A program made the translations under genes and the position numbers. From Verrucomicrobiota bacterium (GTDB lineage Bacteria; Verrucomicrobiota; Verrucomicrobiia; Chthoniobacterales; UBA10450): a stretch of DNA of 35,391 nucleotides. The DNA lies in assembly GCA_003218535.1 (NCBI GenBank), contig QHNV01000043.1, positions 1 through 35,391 of the forward strand, in the 5' to 3' direction. The notes under the pieces are model-generated. The model was not told the DNA's origin and did not search any database. It worked only from the letters and a program-made list of their open reading frames with translations. This document shows positions 1 to 8,068 of the stretch, piece by piece (the stretch's first letter is position 1; every line of letters begins with the position of its first letter).

Positions 1-127
1 TGCTTCTTACTTCAAAACAATCGCATCGCTGGTGTTACGGAGTCACGAACAAGACTGAGGAACAGCAAGCGTGCCTCAGCTATCACCTGTGGGAGGCGGT
101 CGCCTGGCGGAAGCGAGTGCAAGGATA

Positions 128-781
128 CTAGCTTGCCGATCTTACGGCTGCGATAAAACGGAAGATGCGTTCCTTGCTCTTGCGCCCGTCAGGTTTTTCG
201 ACGCCAGAATTCACATCTACCGCGAAAGGCCTGACGATATGAATCGCTTCCATGACATTCTGAGGTGTTAGGCCACCCGCTAGCACGACAGGCACTTTGC
301 AGTTAGCGACAATTTTGGCGGATAACGACCAGTCGTGAGTTTTCCCGGTCCCGCCGACTCGGTCTGTCATAGGGTCCACCGAGTCAAGTACGATGGCATC
401 TACTGAGGATTCTATTTCACGTGCGCGGTCAAGGGCATCTCTACCTTGGATGCTAACCTTCCCTATGACCTTCTTTGGTCGGAGACGCTCACGCAAAGTT
501 GCTAGTACCGAAGGTAATAAATCACTGTGTAATTGTAGAACTGGGCACGGCACAGCATCTACGAGTCTGAGAATCTGATTCGGGTCTTCGAGGTGAGTGA
601 CGAGAACCGGGGTTATAAAAGGAACTACGCTTTGGCAAATCTTGCGCGCTACATCGCGTTTCACAAAATCGCACGCTCTATGCCGGCGGCCCACTAAGAG
701 CCCGATCGCATCCGCTCCGTATCGTTCGGCGAGGCTGGCCTCCGCGACAGAGGTTATGCCGCAGATCTTAATTCTAACCAT
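128..781 (-). CDS. trpF: Phosphoribosylanthranilate isomerase (TrpF)
   Basis: A cytoplasmic TIM-barrel enzyme of tryptophan synthesis that converts N-(5'-phosphoribosyl)anthranilate to the carboxyphenylamino-deoxyribulose phosphate. The 217-residue protein has the family landmarks in order: KICGIT at residues 5-10 with the catalytic Cys7, VLDS with the candidate catalytic Asp133, GGTGKTHDW at 143-151 (phosphate loop, canonically GGTGxxFDW), LAGGL at 167-171 and VDVNSGVE at 188-195. Two places are unusual: the early loop reads GLLVGRRHRACDFV instead of the usual G(F/I)xFxxxSPR(Y/F)V, and the third strand ends LQLHSD instead of (V/L)QLHG. Full length for the family. It is the last gene of a minus-strand run, 71 bp after the TonB-domain lipoprotein gene; no other trp gene is visible. 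Family assignment is firm; the exact substrate is slightly less so because of the two altered loops. Confidence 0.88.
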   Translation of the reverse strand: MVRIKICGITSVAEASLAERYGADAIGLLVGRRHRACDFVKRDVARKICQSVVPFITPVLVTHLEDPNQILRLVDAVPCPVLQLHSDLLPSVLATLRERLRPKKVIGKVSIQGRDALDRAREIESSVDAIVLDSVDPMTDRVGGTGKTHDWSLSAKIVANCKVPVVLAGGLTPQNVMEAIHIVRPFAVDVNSGVEKPDGRKSKERIFRFIAAVRSAS

Positions 782-852
782 AGGCTTGTGAATCCTCGTG
801 ACAATTTAATGGAGGTTCGCAGTCAAACGTCCCTAACGATCCTACTTAGTGC

Positions 853-1278
853 TCAGCTTCGGAAGGTGAACGGCATTCGCATCCGAACTGCGACCGGCTG
901 GCCGTTTTTGCGGGCCGGAGCGAACTGCCAATTTTGCACCGCATCCATTGCTTTCTTTGCAAATGAATAAGCTGTCGCCGTTACGGGGTGAATATCGCCG
1001 GTCGTGCCATCGGTTGTGACGCTGAACTCAACGAGGGCGTAGCCCCAATGACGCCTTTTCGCTTCCGTTGCAGGGAAGAAGGGCGCGTAGCCTTTCAAGA
1101 ACTTCGGCGCCATATCGTATGCACTCGAAGGTGTAACGGATCTAATGTAAGCCGCGACCTGTTTTTCGGGCATCGGGTTGCCTTCAATCGCCAAATTTGG
1201 AGAGGAACAATCGCAAAGAAGCAGGGTTGTTAGTAGACCGATTGCGGTAAAAGCGCGATCAATCAGGTATTGGCTCAT
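853..1278 (-). CDS. TonB C-terminal-domain lipoprotein (stand-alone)
   Basis: A 141-residue exported protein. The N-terminus has a hydrophobic stretch (residues about 9-21) ending in LLLCDCSS, which could be a loose lipobox with Cys22 or Cys24 as the lipid-modified residue. Residues about 78-141 match the TonB C-terminal fold seen in 'energy transducer TonB' family proteins: a GYALVEFSVTTDG start, a middle KKAMDAVQNWQFAPARKNGQP segment and a PFTFR ending. There is no proline-rich spacer or TonB-type membrane anchor, so it is unlikely to be the classic ExbBD-linked transducer; many Verrucomicrobia carry such short single-domain versions of unknown role. It lies 27 bp downstream of the GYF-like membrane protein gene, in the same direction, suggesting co-transcription. 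Domain call is good, function is open. Confidence 0.75.
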   Translation of the reverse strand: MSQYLIDRAFTAIGLLTTLLLCDCSSPNLAIEGNPMPEKQVAAYIRSVTPSSAYDMAPKFLKGYAPFFPATEAKRRHWGYALVEFSVTTDGTTGDIHPVTATAYSFAKKAMDAVQNWQFAPARKNGQPVAVRMRMPFTFRS

Positions 1279-1305
1279 GACCGGAACTCTTCGAGGGGAC
1301 GAGCC

Positions 1306-2439
1306 TCAGCTTTGATCATTGTGGCTTTTACTGTCCAAGTAAAGCACGACAAACGCGATCCCGAGTAATGGCTGGAGAATTCTTTGCAGAAGATTCAGTA
1401 CGAAACTTGAAAGATCGAAGCCTTGAGTTTGCTGAGTTGCGGTAAGTTTTCCCAGGAGCGCTTGCGGATCTTGTGTGATGGTCAACTCATTAAAATAATG
1501 CTGGAGCATTGACCACTCGGGGCCGAGCGTCATTGCTAGCACGAGCGCGAACCAGATGGAGGCGATGAAAACGCCGCGCCACAACGGGCGTTGAGACCAG
1601 GGAAGGTCGCCCCCACTGCGCGCGAGACTGCGGCTTTCGCGCAATGAATCGACAACACCAGCGTTTTCGAGAACGGCAAACTGCTGCCAAAACAGAACGT
1701 TGATGAAAAACCGACCGAACATCCAGACTTGCAGCACGAGCAAGGCGAGCGCGAGAAAGACGACGAACAGGGAAGATGCACCGATCGCGACCATTGCTGC
1801 GATTCCAAACACAAACACGGTCAGCAAAAAGAAAACGCCGTACACGAAGATGCATAGCACGGCGACACGCGGCCAGAATTTCACGGCCTCATTCACCGCG
1901 GCGATGAAACCGATCCGGCGTCCGGCAGTAAATTCAACCGCCAAAATTTGGATGCCAGCGATGTATATCGGCCAAAGCAATATTGTGAGCAGCAACGTGC
2001 AGAAGCCAAATGTGCCTGCGGCAACGCTGCGAAGATCGACGTTCATATTCGACGCGTTTTGTAGCCACGCACTAGCTAGCTGACCGCATACCGATGGCAG
2101 AACTGCGAGAAGCGCCAGAGAGAGGAATTGAGCAAAGCCTTTCCCGTAAACTCGGAATGTCTCCGCCAAAATCTGCATAAGACTGCGATGTTGTTGTAGA
2201 GGCGGTTGTGCTAACCTGGCGACGGCTGATACAGCCGCTGCTATATGGAACAGCCCCGGAATTTCTGCCGCAGTTTTCCAAGGAGTTTCCTCCGCCGAAC
2301 TGACGGCCGGATCGATATCCAGGCGTCGGGCTTCATTTTCAGGAAGCAGGCGTCCTTCCGTTTTCCAGTCACGGAGCGTCTCGATATCCGCAGGGCCGTA
2401 TTCTTTGCCCTGCACACGAATGATCCATTGTTCGGCCAT
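1306..2439 (-). CDS. GYF-like domain multi-pass membrane protein
   Basis: A 377-residue protein when started at the ATG at 2439, which has a GGCGGA ribosome-binding-like sequence about ten bases upstream and begins MAEQWIIRVQGKEYGP; an in-frame start 48 bases earlier exists but is less likely. Residues 1-65 resemble a GYF_2-type domain (WIIRVQGKEYGPADIETL, then a TEGRL turn and a W about 25 residues later), which in other bacterial proteins is a small N-terminal module before membrane segments. The rest is hydrophobic with about six predicted transmembrane helices and resembles the DUF975/glycerophosphodiester-phosphodiesterase-membrane type of polytopic domain, ending in a basic tail. It lies between the NfeD-like protease gene and the TonB-domain lipoprotein gene. 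A membrane-stress or membrane-remodelling role is only a guess from the neighbourhood. Confidence 0.7.
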   Translation of the reverse strand: MAEQWIIRVQGKEYGPADIETLRDWKTEGRLLPENEARRLDIDPAVSSAEETPWKTAAEIPGLFHIAAAVSAVARLAQPPLQQHRSLMQILAETFRVYGKGFAQFLSLALLAVLPSVCGQLASAWLQNASNMNVDLRSVAAGTFGFCTLLLTILLWPIYIAGIQILAVEFTAGRRIGFIAAVNEAVKFWPRVAVLCIFVYGVFFLLTVFVFGIAAMVAIGASSLFVVFLALALLVLQVWMFGRFFINVLFWQQFAVLENAGVVDSLRESRSLARSGGDLPWSQRPLWRGVFIASIWFALVLAMTLGPEWSMLQHYFNELTITQDPQALLGKLTATQQTQGFDLSSFVLNLLQRILQPLLGIAFVVLYLDSKSHNDQS

Positions 2440-2486
2440 TTCGCTTATTCCGCCCGAATCATGTCGATTTGTGGCAGCCACGAGCA

Positions 2487-2806
2487 TTAGACCGGCGCGC
2501 CGCTCCTTACCACAACTCGCATCCCATCGGTCTGGATGACAGTGACCGGTGTTTGCGGGGCTATGAATTCTCCTTCAGTGACAAGATCGACAACGTGATC
2601 GGCAAAACGCGCTTTGCCGCTTGGTCGCAAGACGGTGATCGCGGTGCCTTGCATTCCCGGGCTAAGTGCGAGCGCGGTTGCGAACTGGCGCGGCACGCCG
2701 GCCAGTGATGGACCAGGTGGATTCGAATCCATCAGTGCGAATCGCCGATAAATACTCGTGCGGGGCAGATAACGCGCGAGCAAAGCAATGACGATGAACG
2801 ACCCCC
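2487..2806 (-). pseudogene. NfeD C-terminal OB-fold segment, out of frame with its protease domain
   Basis: Read in the frame one base shifted from the protease ORF, this segment continues the same protein: SFIVIALLARYLPRT closes the last membrane helix, then GMQGTAITVLRPSGKARF and the closing VTVIQTDGMRVVVR form the soluble beta-barrel (OB-fold) domain typical of NfeD. It has no good start of its own; the upstream codons in this frame (to about 3044) do not look like protein. The exact join point is the C5/G5 homopolymer at 2802-2806. It may be an assembly or sequencing slip, a real inactivating mutation or, less likely, programmed frameshifting, since a G5 run is not a usual slippery site. 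The stop at 2487 is 47 bp before the next gene of the run. Confidence 0.75.
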
Positions 2807-3847
2807 GAAGACAATCGTCGTATGCGCGAAAAAGAGAATTTCGATGAGGACCAGAACCATTCCGAGGACAAAGAGCGCGACGACTTCCCAGCCGGCGAGC
2901 CCAGCCAGATAATGCCCAAGAAAGAAGAGCGCAAAACAAACTGCCGAGATAATTCCCGGCCATGTCACGCCGGGAATTTTGAATTCCAAATATGCGCCCA
3001 GAATTCCACCCAGCAACAGCAAAGGCGCGAGCGCAGTGATCCAAAAGGCGATCTGCTCGAAGCCAGTTGGCTCGATCGCTACCACGTTGCCCGCGAGGCT
3101 GGCTTTCTTGGTTAGATCGACAATCGAATCGGCTACGCCTTCCGCTAAAAAAGGTTTGCCATTGATCCGTTCAGTTGCTTCCTGTGCATTGAGAGTGAGG
3201 ACCGCTCCCTTGAGATGAATGACACGGTCGCCGATTTTTACTTCCTTATCCTTGTTCATGAATGCCTCGGCTACGTCGGGGTTATGTCCGTTCTTGATCG
3301 CAGAACCTCGAATGAGCGCAGACCAGTACGAAATTGTCTTCTCTTTGGCGGTAGCGGGAAGGTCCTCGCCCGTCGGAAGGATCGGCGCTGCAGCGCCAAT
3401 CGCGCTCACTGGCGTCATAAAAATGTGCTGCGTGGCAATGGCAATAATCGCACCCGCTGAGCCAGCGTTTGTGTTAATGAACGTGTAAGTGGGGATTTTT
3501 GTTTGATTGAGCACGTTCACGATATCGGCGGCTGTATCGAGCCGGCCGCCGTACGTGTTCATCTCGAAAATGATTGCTGAGGCCTCGTTGCTCTCGGCTG
3601 TTTTCACCGCACGCCGCAAAAATGCCAACAGAGAAGGCGCGACTTCACCGCGCAACGGCACCGTGACGACGTCGCCTTTGTGGATCAGATCGCGCGCATC
3701 AGCGGTCTCGGGAAGGATGCAAAATGCCGCAGCGGCAATAGTAGTGATGAGCAGTGAGACGGCTTGGAGGGACGGCCTGCGCGCGGCCAGATTATTGGTT
3801 GGACGACACAAACGGCGTCCCTCCAGGATCGACAACCCCATCTTCAT
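2732..3847 (-). CDS. NfeD/SppA-like membrane serine protease, N-terminal ORF (frameshifted)
   Basis: This encodes the protease half of a long NfeD-family (ClpP-class, 1510-N-like) membrane protease. Started at ATG 3847, it has a long positively charged leader, a hydrophobic signal segment (AVSLLITTIAAAAFCIL), then a Clp/crotonase-fold domain with EMNTYGGRLD and the nucleophile motif NAGSAGA (Ser130 counted from this start) and a downstream KTISYWSALIR in which Lys170 would be the dyad partner, as in archaeal PH1510. Four transmembrane segments follow (about residues 255-350). After FAHTTIVFGG the frame becomes nonsense for about 20 residues and stops, while the missing C-terminal domain continues in another frame (2487-2801). 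One extra base in the run of five C at 2802-2806 would restore a single ORF of about 450 residues. Starts at 3910 or 3841 are also possible. NfeD proteases usually process membrane proteins such as stomatins; no stomatin gene is visible here. Confidence 0.8.
   Translation of the reverse strand: MKMGLSILEGRRLCRPTNNLAARRPSLQAVSLLITTIAAAAFCILPETADARDLIHKGDVVTVPLRGEVAPSLLAFLRRAVKTAESNEASAIIFEMNTYGGRLDTAADIVNVLNQTKIPTYTFINTNAGSAGAIIAIATQHIFMTPVSAIGAAAPILPTGEDLPATAKEKTISYWSALIRGSAIKNGHNPDVAEAFMNKDKEVKIGDRVIHLKGAVLTLNAQEATERINGKPFLAEGVADSIVDLTKKASLAGNVVAIEPTGFEQIAFWITALAPLLLLGGILGAYLEFKIPGVTWPGIISAVCFALFFLGHYLAGLAGWEVVALFVLGMVLVLIEILFFAHTTIVFGGRSSSLLCSRVICPARVFIGDSH
3764..3826. repeat. Palindromic repeat-like element inside the NfeD leader
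   Basis: Perfect 10-base arms TGGAGGGACG (3765-3774) and CGTCCCTCCA (3816-3825) enclose about 41 bases, including a smaller GGCC-GCGCGC-GGCC hairpin near the left arm. The arms look like the short GC-rich palindromes scattered through soil verrucomicrobial and acidobacterial genomes. Here the element is translated, in frame, as part of the basic region before the signal-peptide core. Repeat status in the rest of the genome is an inference because I see only one copy in this window. Confidence 0.5.
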
Positions 3848-3888
3848 GTTTTCAATTTGTCCGGCCCGGATAAGTTTGCCATCTGCCC

Positions 3889-5718
3889 GTGGCAATTCCA
3901 TCAGAAACAATCGAGCAAGTCGCTGCTGCGAACGACATCGTCGATGTGATTGGTTCGTATTTTCCGCTCAAGCGCGCGGGAGGAAATTTCAAGGCGCTCT
4001 GCCCGTTTCATCAGGAAAAGACCCCTTCATTTATCGTGAGCCCCAGCCGGCAGACGTTTCATTGCTTCGGTTGCGGCGTAGGCGGAAGCGTTTTCAGGTT
4101 CGTGATGGATTACGAGCACATGGATTTTCCGTCAGCGGTGCGCAAGCTCGCGGCGCGAGTCGGAATCACGGTAGTCGAAAAGGGCGGGACTGCCGATGGA
4201 GATCGACAATATGAGAAGCGTCGGGTGTTGCTGAAACTGCATGCGGAGGCTGCGGAGTGGTTTCATGAAAATCTGATCAAGAAAGAAGTCGGCGAACCGG
4301 CGCGAAAGTACTTAAAGCAGCGAGGAATCACCGCTGAAATCGCGAAACATTGGCAGCTCGGCTACGCGCCGGATGAATGGGATGCATTTGGCAGTTGGGC
4401 GCGCGGGCGCGGGTACCAGACGGGCGACCTCATTTCGAGTGGGCTGGTCAAGACGAAGGACGAAAGCGAGGAGTCAAAAGCCCAGAGGACAGGGCACGCT
4501 ACAGCTTCATACGATCGCTTTCGTGGACGGATCATGTTCCCGATTTATAACGATGTTGGCGAAGTGATCGCCTTTAGCGGACGGCTTCTGAAGGATGAAG
4601 AGGGCACGGCGAAGTATTTGAACTCGCCAGAGACGCCGCTGTTTAGGAAAGGGAGCGTGCTTTTTGGTCTGCATAAATCCAAGCGCGCTTTGATTGAAGC
4701 GAACGTCGCGATTGTCTGCGAAGGCCAGCTTGATTTGATTAGTTTGTTCGAGGCGGGAATCACCAATGTGGTTGCGCCGCAGGGGACGGCCTTTACAGAA
4801 AATCAGACGCGGATCCTGAAGCGTTATGTGGACGAAGTGGTTTTATGCTTCGATTCGGACGCCGCCGGAACAAAAGCAGCGGAGCGCTCGCTCGAGGCGC
4901 TGTTGCAAAACGATTTGATCGTGCGGGTGGCGGAGATGCCCACCGGCGAGGATCCCGACTCGCTGATTCGGCGTGAGAGAAAAGAGGATTTCGAGAAACG
5001 AATCGAAACGGCACGCGATTTTTTTGACTATTGGATAGACCACGAGACCGCGGATGTTGACTTGCATTCGATGGGCGCAAAAGTGCAGGTGGCGCGCCGG
5101 CTGGCGGAAATCATCTCGCGAGTGCACGATCCGCTGTCGCGGGGTGAAGCGATCAATAAAGCGTCCGCCCGGCTCTCTGTTCCGACTGCAGATTTCGAGA
5201 CCTTCCTGGCAAAGCGAATTCGGTGGAGTCCCGTGTCGGCGGGAGAATCTCAGCCACCCCAGGCTTCTTCGCCCGGACCACGCCATGATATCGCGATGCT
5301 GTGTCTCCTTGCATTGCGAGATGAAGCAGCGCGAAATTTTCTTCAGGCACAAAACTGGCGCGAGGTTCTCGAGCAAGTTCCGGACGCAGAAATTCTGGTT
5401 CGTATCCTTGAGAGCGAACTCCATCCGGACGACGCACCTTCGCTCAACGCCTTTATGGCTACACTCTCGGCAGCGGACGAGAGGCTGGTTTCATCTTGGC
5501 TGTTGCAGAGAATGCCCGACGCTGCTGCGACGATGGTGGAGCAATGGTGGCTGGGAATCCGGCAGAGCGTCTTGCGGCGTCAGCTCGATATCGCCAGGGA
5601 TCGAACGAAGATCCCGCAGCTCAGTACCGGTGACATCGTAAATTTGCAGAAACAAATTCTTGACCTGCAACAGCAGCTCCACGAACTTTGCCGGCTTGCC
5701 AGCGCAGACGGCAGTTAA
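3889..5718 (+). CDS. dnaG: DNA primase DnaG
   Basis: Synthesises RNA primers for replication at the fork, working with the DnaB helicase. The 609-residue protein has the full bacterial primase architecture: the CHC2 zinc finger at residues 38-62 (Cys38, His41, Cys59, Cys62 in CPFH and HCFGCG), the catalytic-core N-terminal domain (ARKYLKQRGI, FRGRIMFPIYN) and the Toprim domain with the acidic residues Glu278 (VCEGQLD) and Asp322/Asp324 (FDSDAAG). The C-terminal part (about 430-609) is divergent and would be the helicase-binding region. The start is a GTG, giving the typical beginning VAIPSETIEQV; I see no strong ribosome-binding site ahead of it. It is divergent from the NfeD gene with only about 40 bp between starts, and is followed 60 bp later by rpoD, an arrangement conserved in many bacteria. 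Confidence 0.96.
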   Translation: MAIPSETIEQVAAANDIVDVIGSYFPLKRAGGNFKALCPFHQEKTPSFIVSPSRQTFHCFGCGVGGSVFRFVMDYEHMDFPSAVRKLAARVGITVVEKGGTADGDRQYEKRRVLLKLHAEAAEWFHENLIKKEVGEPARKYLKQRGITAEIAKHWQLGYAPDEWDAFGSWARGRGYQTGDLISSGLVKTKDESEESKAQRTGHATASYDRFRGRIMFPIYNDVGEVIAFSGRLLKDEEGTAKYLNSPETPLFRKGSVLFGLHKSKRALIEANVAIVCEGQLDLISLFEAGITNVVAPQGTAFTENQTRILKRYVDEVVLCFDSDAAGTKAAERSLEALLQNDLIVRVAEMPTGEDPDSLIRRERKEDFEKRIETARDFFDYWIDHETADVDLHSMGAKVQVARRLAEIISRVHDPLSRGEAINKASARLSVPTADFETFLAKRIRWSPVSAGESQPPQASSPGPRHDIAMLCLLALRDEAARNFLQAQNWREVLEQVPDAEILVRILESELHPDDAPSLNAFMATLSAADERLVSSWLLQRMPDAAATMVEQWWLGIRQSVLRRQLDIARDRTKIPQLSTGDIVNLQKQILDLQQQLHELCRLASADGS

Positions 5719-5778
5719 ATCGCCGATCCACAAAGGCAGCAGATCGAAGGTCTCAGTCAAATCCTTAACCGCACAAAC

Positions 5779-7638
5779 TTGGCCAGGCATTCGAAAGCAA
5801 AGGGAGGGAGACGACAATCGTCGTCGCGACGGCTTAAAGGCAGCCGATTCCGCCGTCGGTCATTGCAAAAATCTTCCACACTCCGGCGAAATCTCAGGAG
5901 ACAGTCAAAAATCGCGGAACGCAGGACGCACAATATTTCGCGGGTAAACGTGCTACAACGCAATGGCGTGCTGCCGGCACGGTTGCAGAACGAACCGGAA
6001 GTGGCGGCTCTACATTCAGCGATTGAAATTCAGGCTCGCATTCGCGAACTGATCAAGCTGGCAAAGGAACAGGGGTATCTCACCTTTGATGATTTGAACG
6101 AAGCATTGCCAGAAGGGATCACGGATGCAGACGATCTCGATCTTATTCTGACGCGACTGCGGCGGATGGAGGTGGACATTATTGAGGCGTCAGAAGTGGA
6201 TCGCTACAAGGACGGTAAGAAAGACGCGGACGACGAAGAAGAAGATGAAGAGAAGACAGAGGTCAGGTTGGACACGCTCGATGACCCGGTGCGGATGTAT
6301 CTCAAGCAAATGGGCCAGGTGCCGTTGCTGACCCGGGAGCAGGAAGTCGAGATTTCCAAACGCATCGAGGAAGCGGAGGACATGGTGCAGAAGCACATTA
6401 ATCGGTTCGGATTCACTGTGCGTGCTCACCTCGACTTGGCCGGCAAACTGCTCGAGGGGAAAGAACGATTCGATCGCGTTATTCTGGACAAGAAAATCGA
6501 GAGTCGCGAGCGCTACATGAAAAAGCTTCCGAGCTTGTGCAAACAAGTCGGACGATTGAGTGACTCGATCAGCAAGCAATATTGCCAGCTTTCGCGTAAC
6601 CCTAACTCCTCACAGGGGCGATCGAGCAAACTGAAATCGCTGCAAAGAGCTATCGGTTCGCTCCAGCGCATCTATCCGGATTTTTATTTCAAGCAAAAGG
6701 TCACTGAAGAATTCGTCCACCTGGCCGACGACGCGTATGACACCTTGCGTTATCTCCAAGGCGAGATAGACAAACAGCCGCGTGATCGTAAAAGAAGACT
6801 TCACCTCGAAAACAAGGTACGTGAACTGGAAAAAAATCTGTGGCTTTCCGTTTCCGAATATGGCGAGCAGTATCAGGCTTTGAAAGGCTGGCTAAGGGAG
6901 GCATTGCGAGCCAAGACGGAAATGGTGGAGGCGAACTTGCGGCTGGTGATTTCGATCGCGAAAAAATATACCAATCGCGGTCTGTCATTTCTGGATTTGA
7001 TCCAAGAGGGGAACATGGGCCTAATGAAAGCGGTCGAAAAATTCGAGTACCGGCGGGGCTACAAGTTTTCAACCTATGCCACGTGGTGGATCCGCCAGGC
7101 CATCACCCGCTCGATCGCCGATCAGGCGCGAACCATTCGAATTCCCGTTCATATGATCGAGACGATCAACAAACTGATGCGGGTGCAAAAACAGCTGGTT
7201 CAGGAATACGGCCGTGAGCCGACGCCAGAGGAAGTGGCCGAAGAAGTGCTCTTACCGGTAGATCGGGTGCGCGCAGTCTTGAAAATGGCGCAGCAGCCAA
7301 TCTCTCTACAATCGCCGGTGGGCGAGAGCGAGGAGACGAATTTTGGCGATTTTATTGAAGATAGGGGCGCGGAAAATCCCAGTGACATGACTGCGATTGT
7401 TTTGTTGAAGGAGAAAATCAAGGATGTACTGGAGACCTTGACTGATCGTGAGCGACAGGTGCTCGAGCAACGCTTTGGGCTAGTGGACGGCTACAGCCGC
7501 ACGCTTGAAGAAGTGGGTCGCCAGTTCCAAGTCACCCGAGAGCGCATTCGCCAGATCGAAGCCAAAGCGTTGCGCAAAATGCGACACCCGACCCGGATTC
7601 GGCAGCTCGAAGGTTTCTTGGAAGCGCCGGGGATATAA
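5779..7638 (+). CDS. rpoD: RNA polymerase primary sigma factor RpoD (sigma-70)
   Basis: The housekeeping sigma factor, which directs RNA polymerase to -35/-10 promoters. Up to 619 residues. Region 1.1 begins near residue 90 ([25 protein letters not shown]), followed by an acidic stretch ([13 protein letters not shown]), region 1.2 ([22 protein letters not shown]), a sizeable non-conserved region, region 2 ([36 protein letters not shown]), region 3 and region 4 with the helix-turn-helix ([21 protein letters not shown]). The start is uncertain. The longest reading uses a TTG at 5779 with no clear ribosome-binding site and gives a very Arg/Lys/Ser-rich N-terminus of about 55 residues; GTG codons near 5949 or 5967 would remove it. 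Basic N-terminal tails occur in some relatives, so I keep the long form. It follows dnaG and leads into two small envelope genes. Confidence 0.93.
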   Translation: MARHSKAKGGRRQSSSRRLKGSRFRRRSLQKSSTLRRNLRRQSKIAERRTHNISRVNVLQRNGVLPARLQNEPEVAALHSAIEIQARIRELIKLAKEQGYLTFDDLNEALPEGITDADDLDLILTRLRRMEVDIIEASEVDRYKDGKKDADDEEEDEEKTEVRLDTLDDPVRMYLKQMGQVPLLTREQEVEISKRIEEAEDMVQKHINRFGFTVRAHLDLAGKLLEGKERFDRVILDKKIESRERYMKKLPSLCKQVGRLSDSISKQYCQLSRNPNSSQGRSSKLKSLQRAIGSLQRIYPDFYFKQKVTEEFVHLADDAYDTLRYLQGEIDKQPRDRKRRLHLENKVRELEKNLWLSVSEYGEQYQALKGWLREALRAKTEMVEANLRLVISIAKKYTNRGLSFLDLIQEGNMGLMKAVEKFEYRRGYKFSTYATWWIRQAITRSIADQARTIRIPVHMIETINKLMRVQKQLVQEYGREPTPEEVAEEVLLPVDRVRAVLKMAQQPISLQSPVGESEETNFGDFIEDRGAENPSDMTAIVLLKEKIKDVLETLTDRERQVLEQRFGLVDGYSRTLEEVGRQFQVTRERIRQIEAKALRKMRHPTRIRQLEGFLEAPGI

Positions 7639-7708
7639 ATATTGATTTCGGCGCCAGTTCCCAACGCAACTTTCGCGCGTCTAGACAGTTCAATTTTCGG
7701 AAAGAAAT

Positions 7709-8068
7709 ATGAAACCCGAAGATGACCAGGAGTTGTGGGATCTCCTCGGCCGGATCCCCGGACGAGAAGTATCGCCCTTCTTCGCTCGCAACGTTCTGAG
7801 GCAAATCCATGAGGCATCGGAAGCGAGCCGTTTCGAGCAAGTGCGACGATGGATCAGCTTGCGTAGGCTCATACCCGCAACGGCTTTGGCCGTGGCGGCG
7901 ATTGGGTCGATTATTGCCCTTCATCATCCTGCGTGGCAAAGGCCTTCCGAAAACGAGCCTGATGTGGTGGCAAAGATTGACCCGCAAGACTTTGAAGTCG
8001 TCGCCGACCTGGACGACTTGCTCGCTTCCGATGAAGGCAGCTTGTGGGAAGAAAAGCCAACCTTGTAA
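7709..8068 (+). CDS. Small single-pass membrane protein downstream of rpoD (anti-sigma-like layout)
   Basis: A 119-residue protein with a soluble N-terminal part (residues 1-53, including WDLLGRIPGREVSPFFARNVLRQI), one transmembrane helix (about 54-70, ALAVAAIGSIIALHH) and an acidic C-terminal part ending DLDDLLASDEGSLWEE. A GGAAAG ribosome-binding site lies about seven bases before the ATG. The layout (short helical cytoplasmic part, one helix, short outer part) is that of small anti-sigma or sigma-associated membrane proteins, and very similar proteins sit behind sigma-factor genes in other Verrucomicrobia. No zinc-anti-sigma HxxxCxxC motif is present, so binding to a sigma factor is inferred only from the layout and the position 70 bp behind rpoD. 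The next gene overlaps its end by 25 bases, which suggests coupled translation. Confidence 0.65.
   Translation: MKPEDDQELWDLLGRIPGREVSPFFARNVLRQIHEASEASRFEQVRRWISLRRLIPATALAVAAIGSIIALHHPAWQRPSENEPDVVAKIDPQDFEVVADLDDLLASDEGSLWEEKPTL

Noticed and set aside
3-131. Short plus-strand open frame at the window start ending at TAG 129-131, protein-like but without a start in the window
   Set aside because: Too short (42 codons), overlaps the end of trpF, and two other frames are open as well; no family recognised.
2802-2806. Programmed ribosomal frameshifting at the NfeD G5 run
   Set aside because: Not a usual slippery sequence and no stimulatory structure seen; an assembly slip or mutation is simpler.
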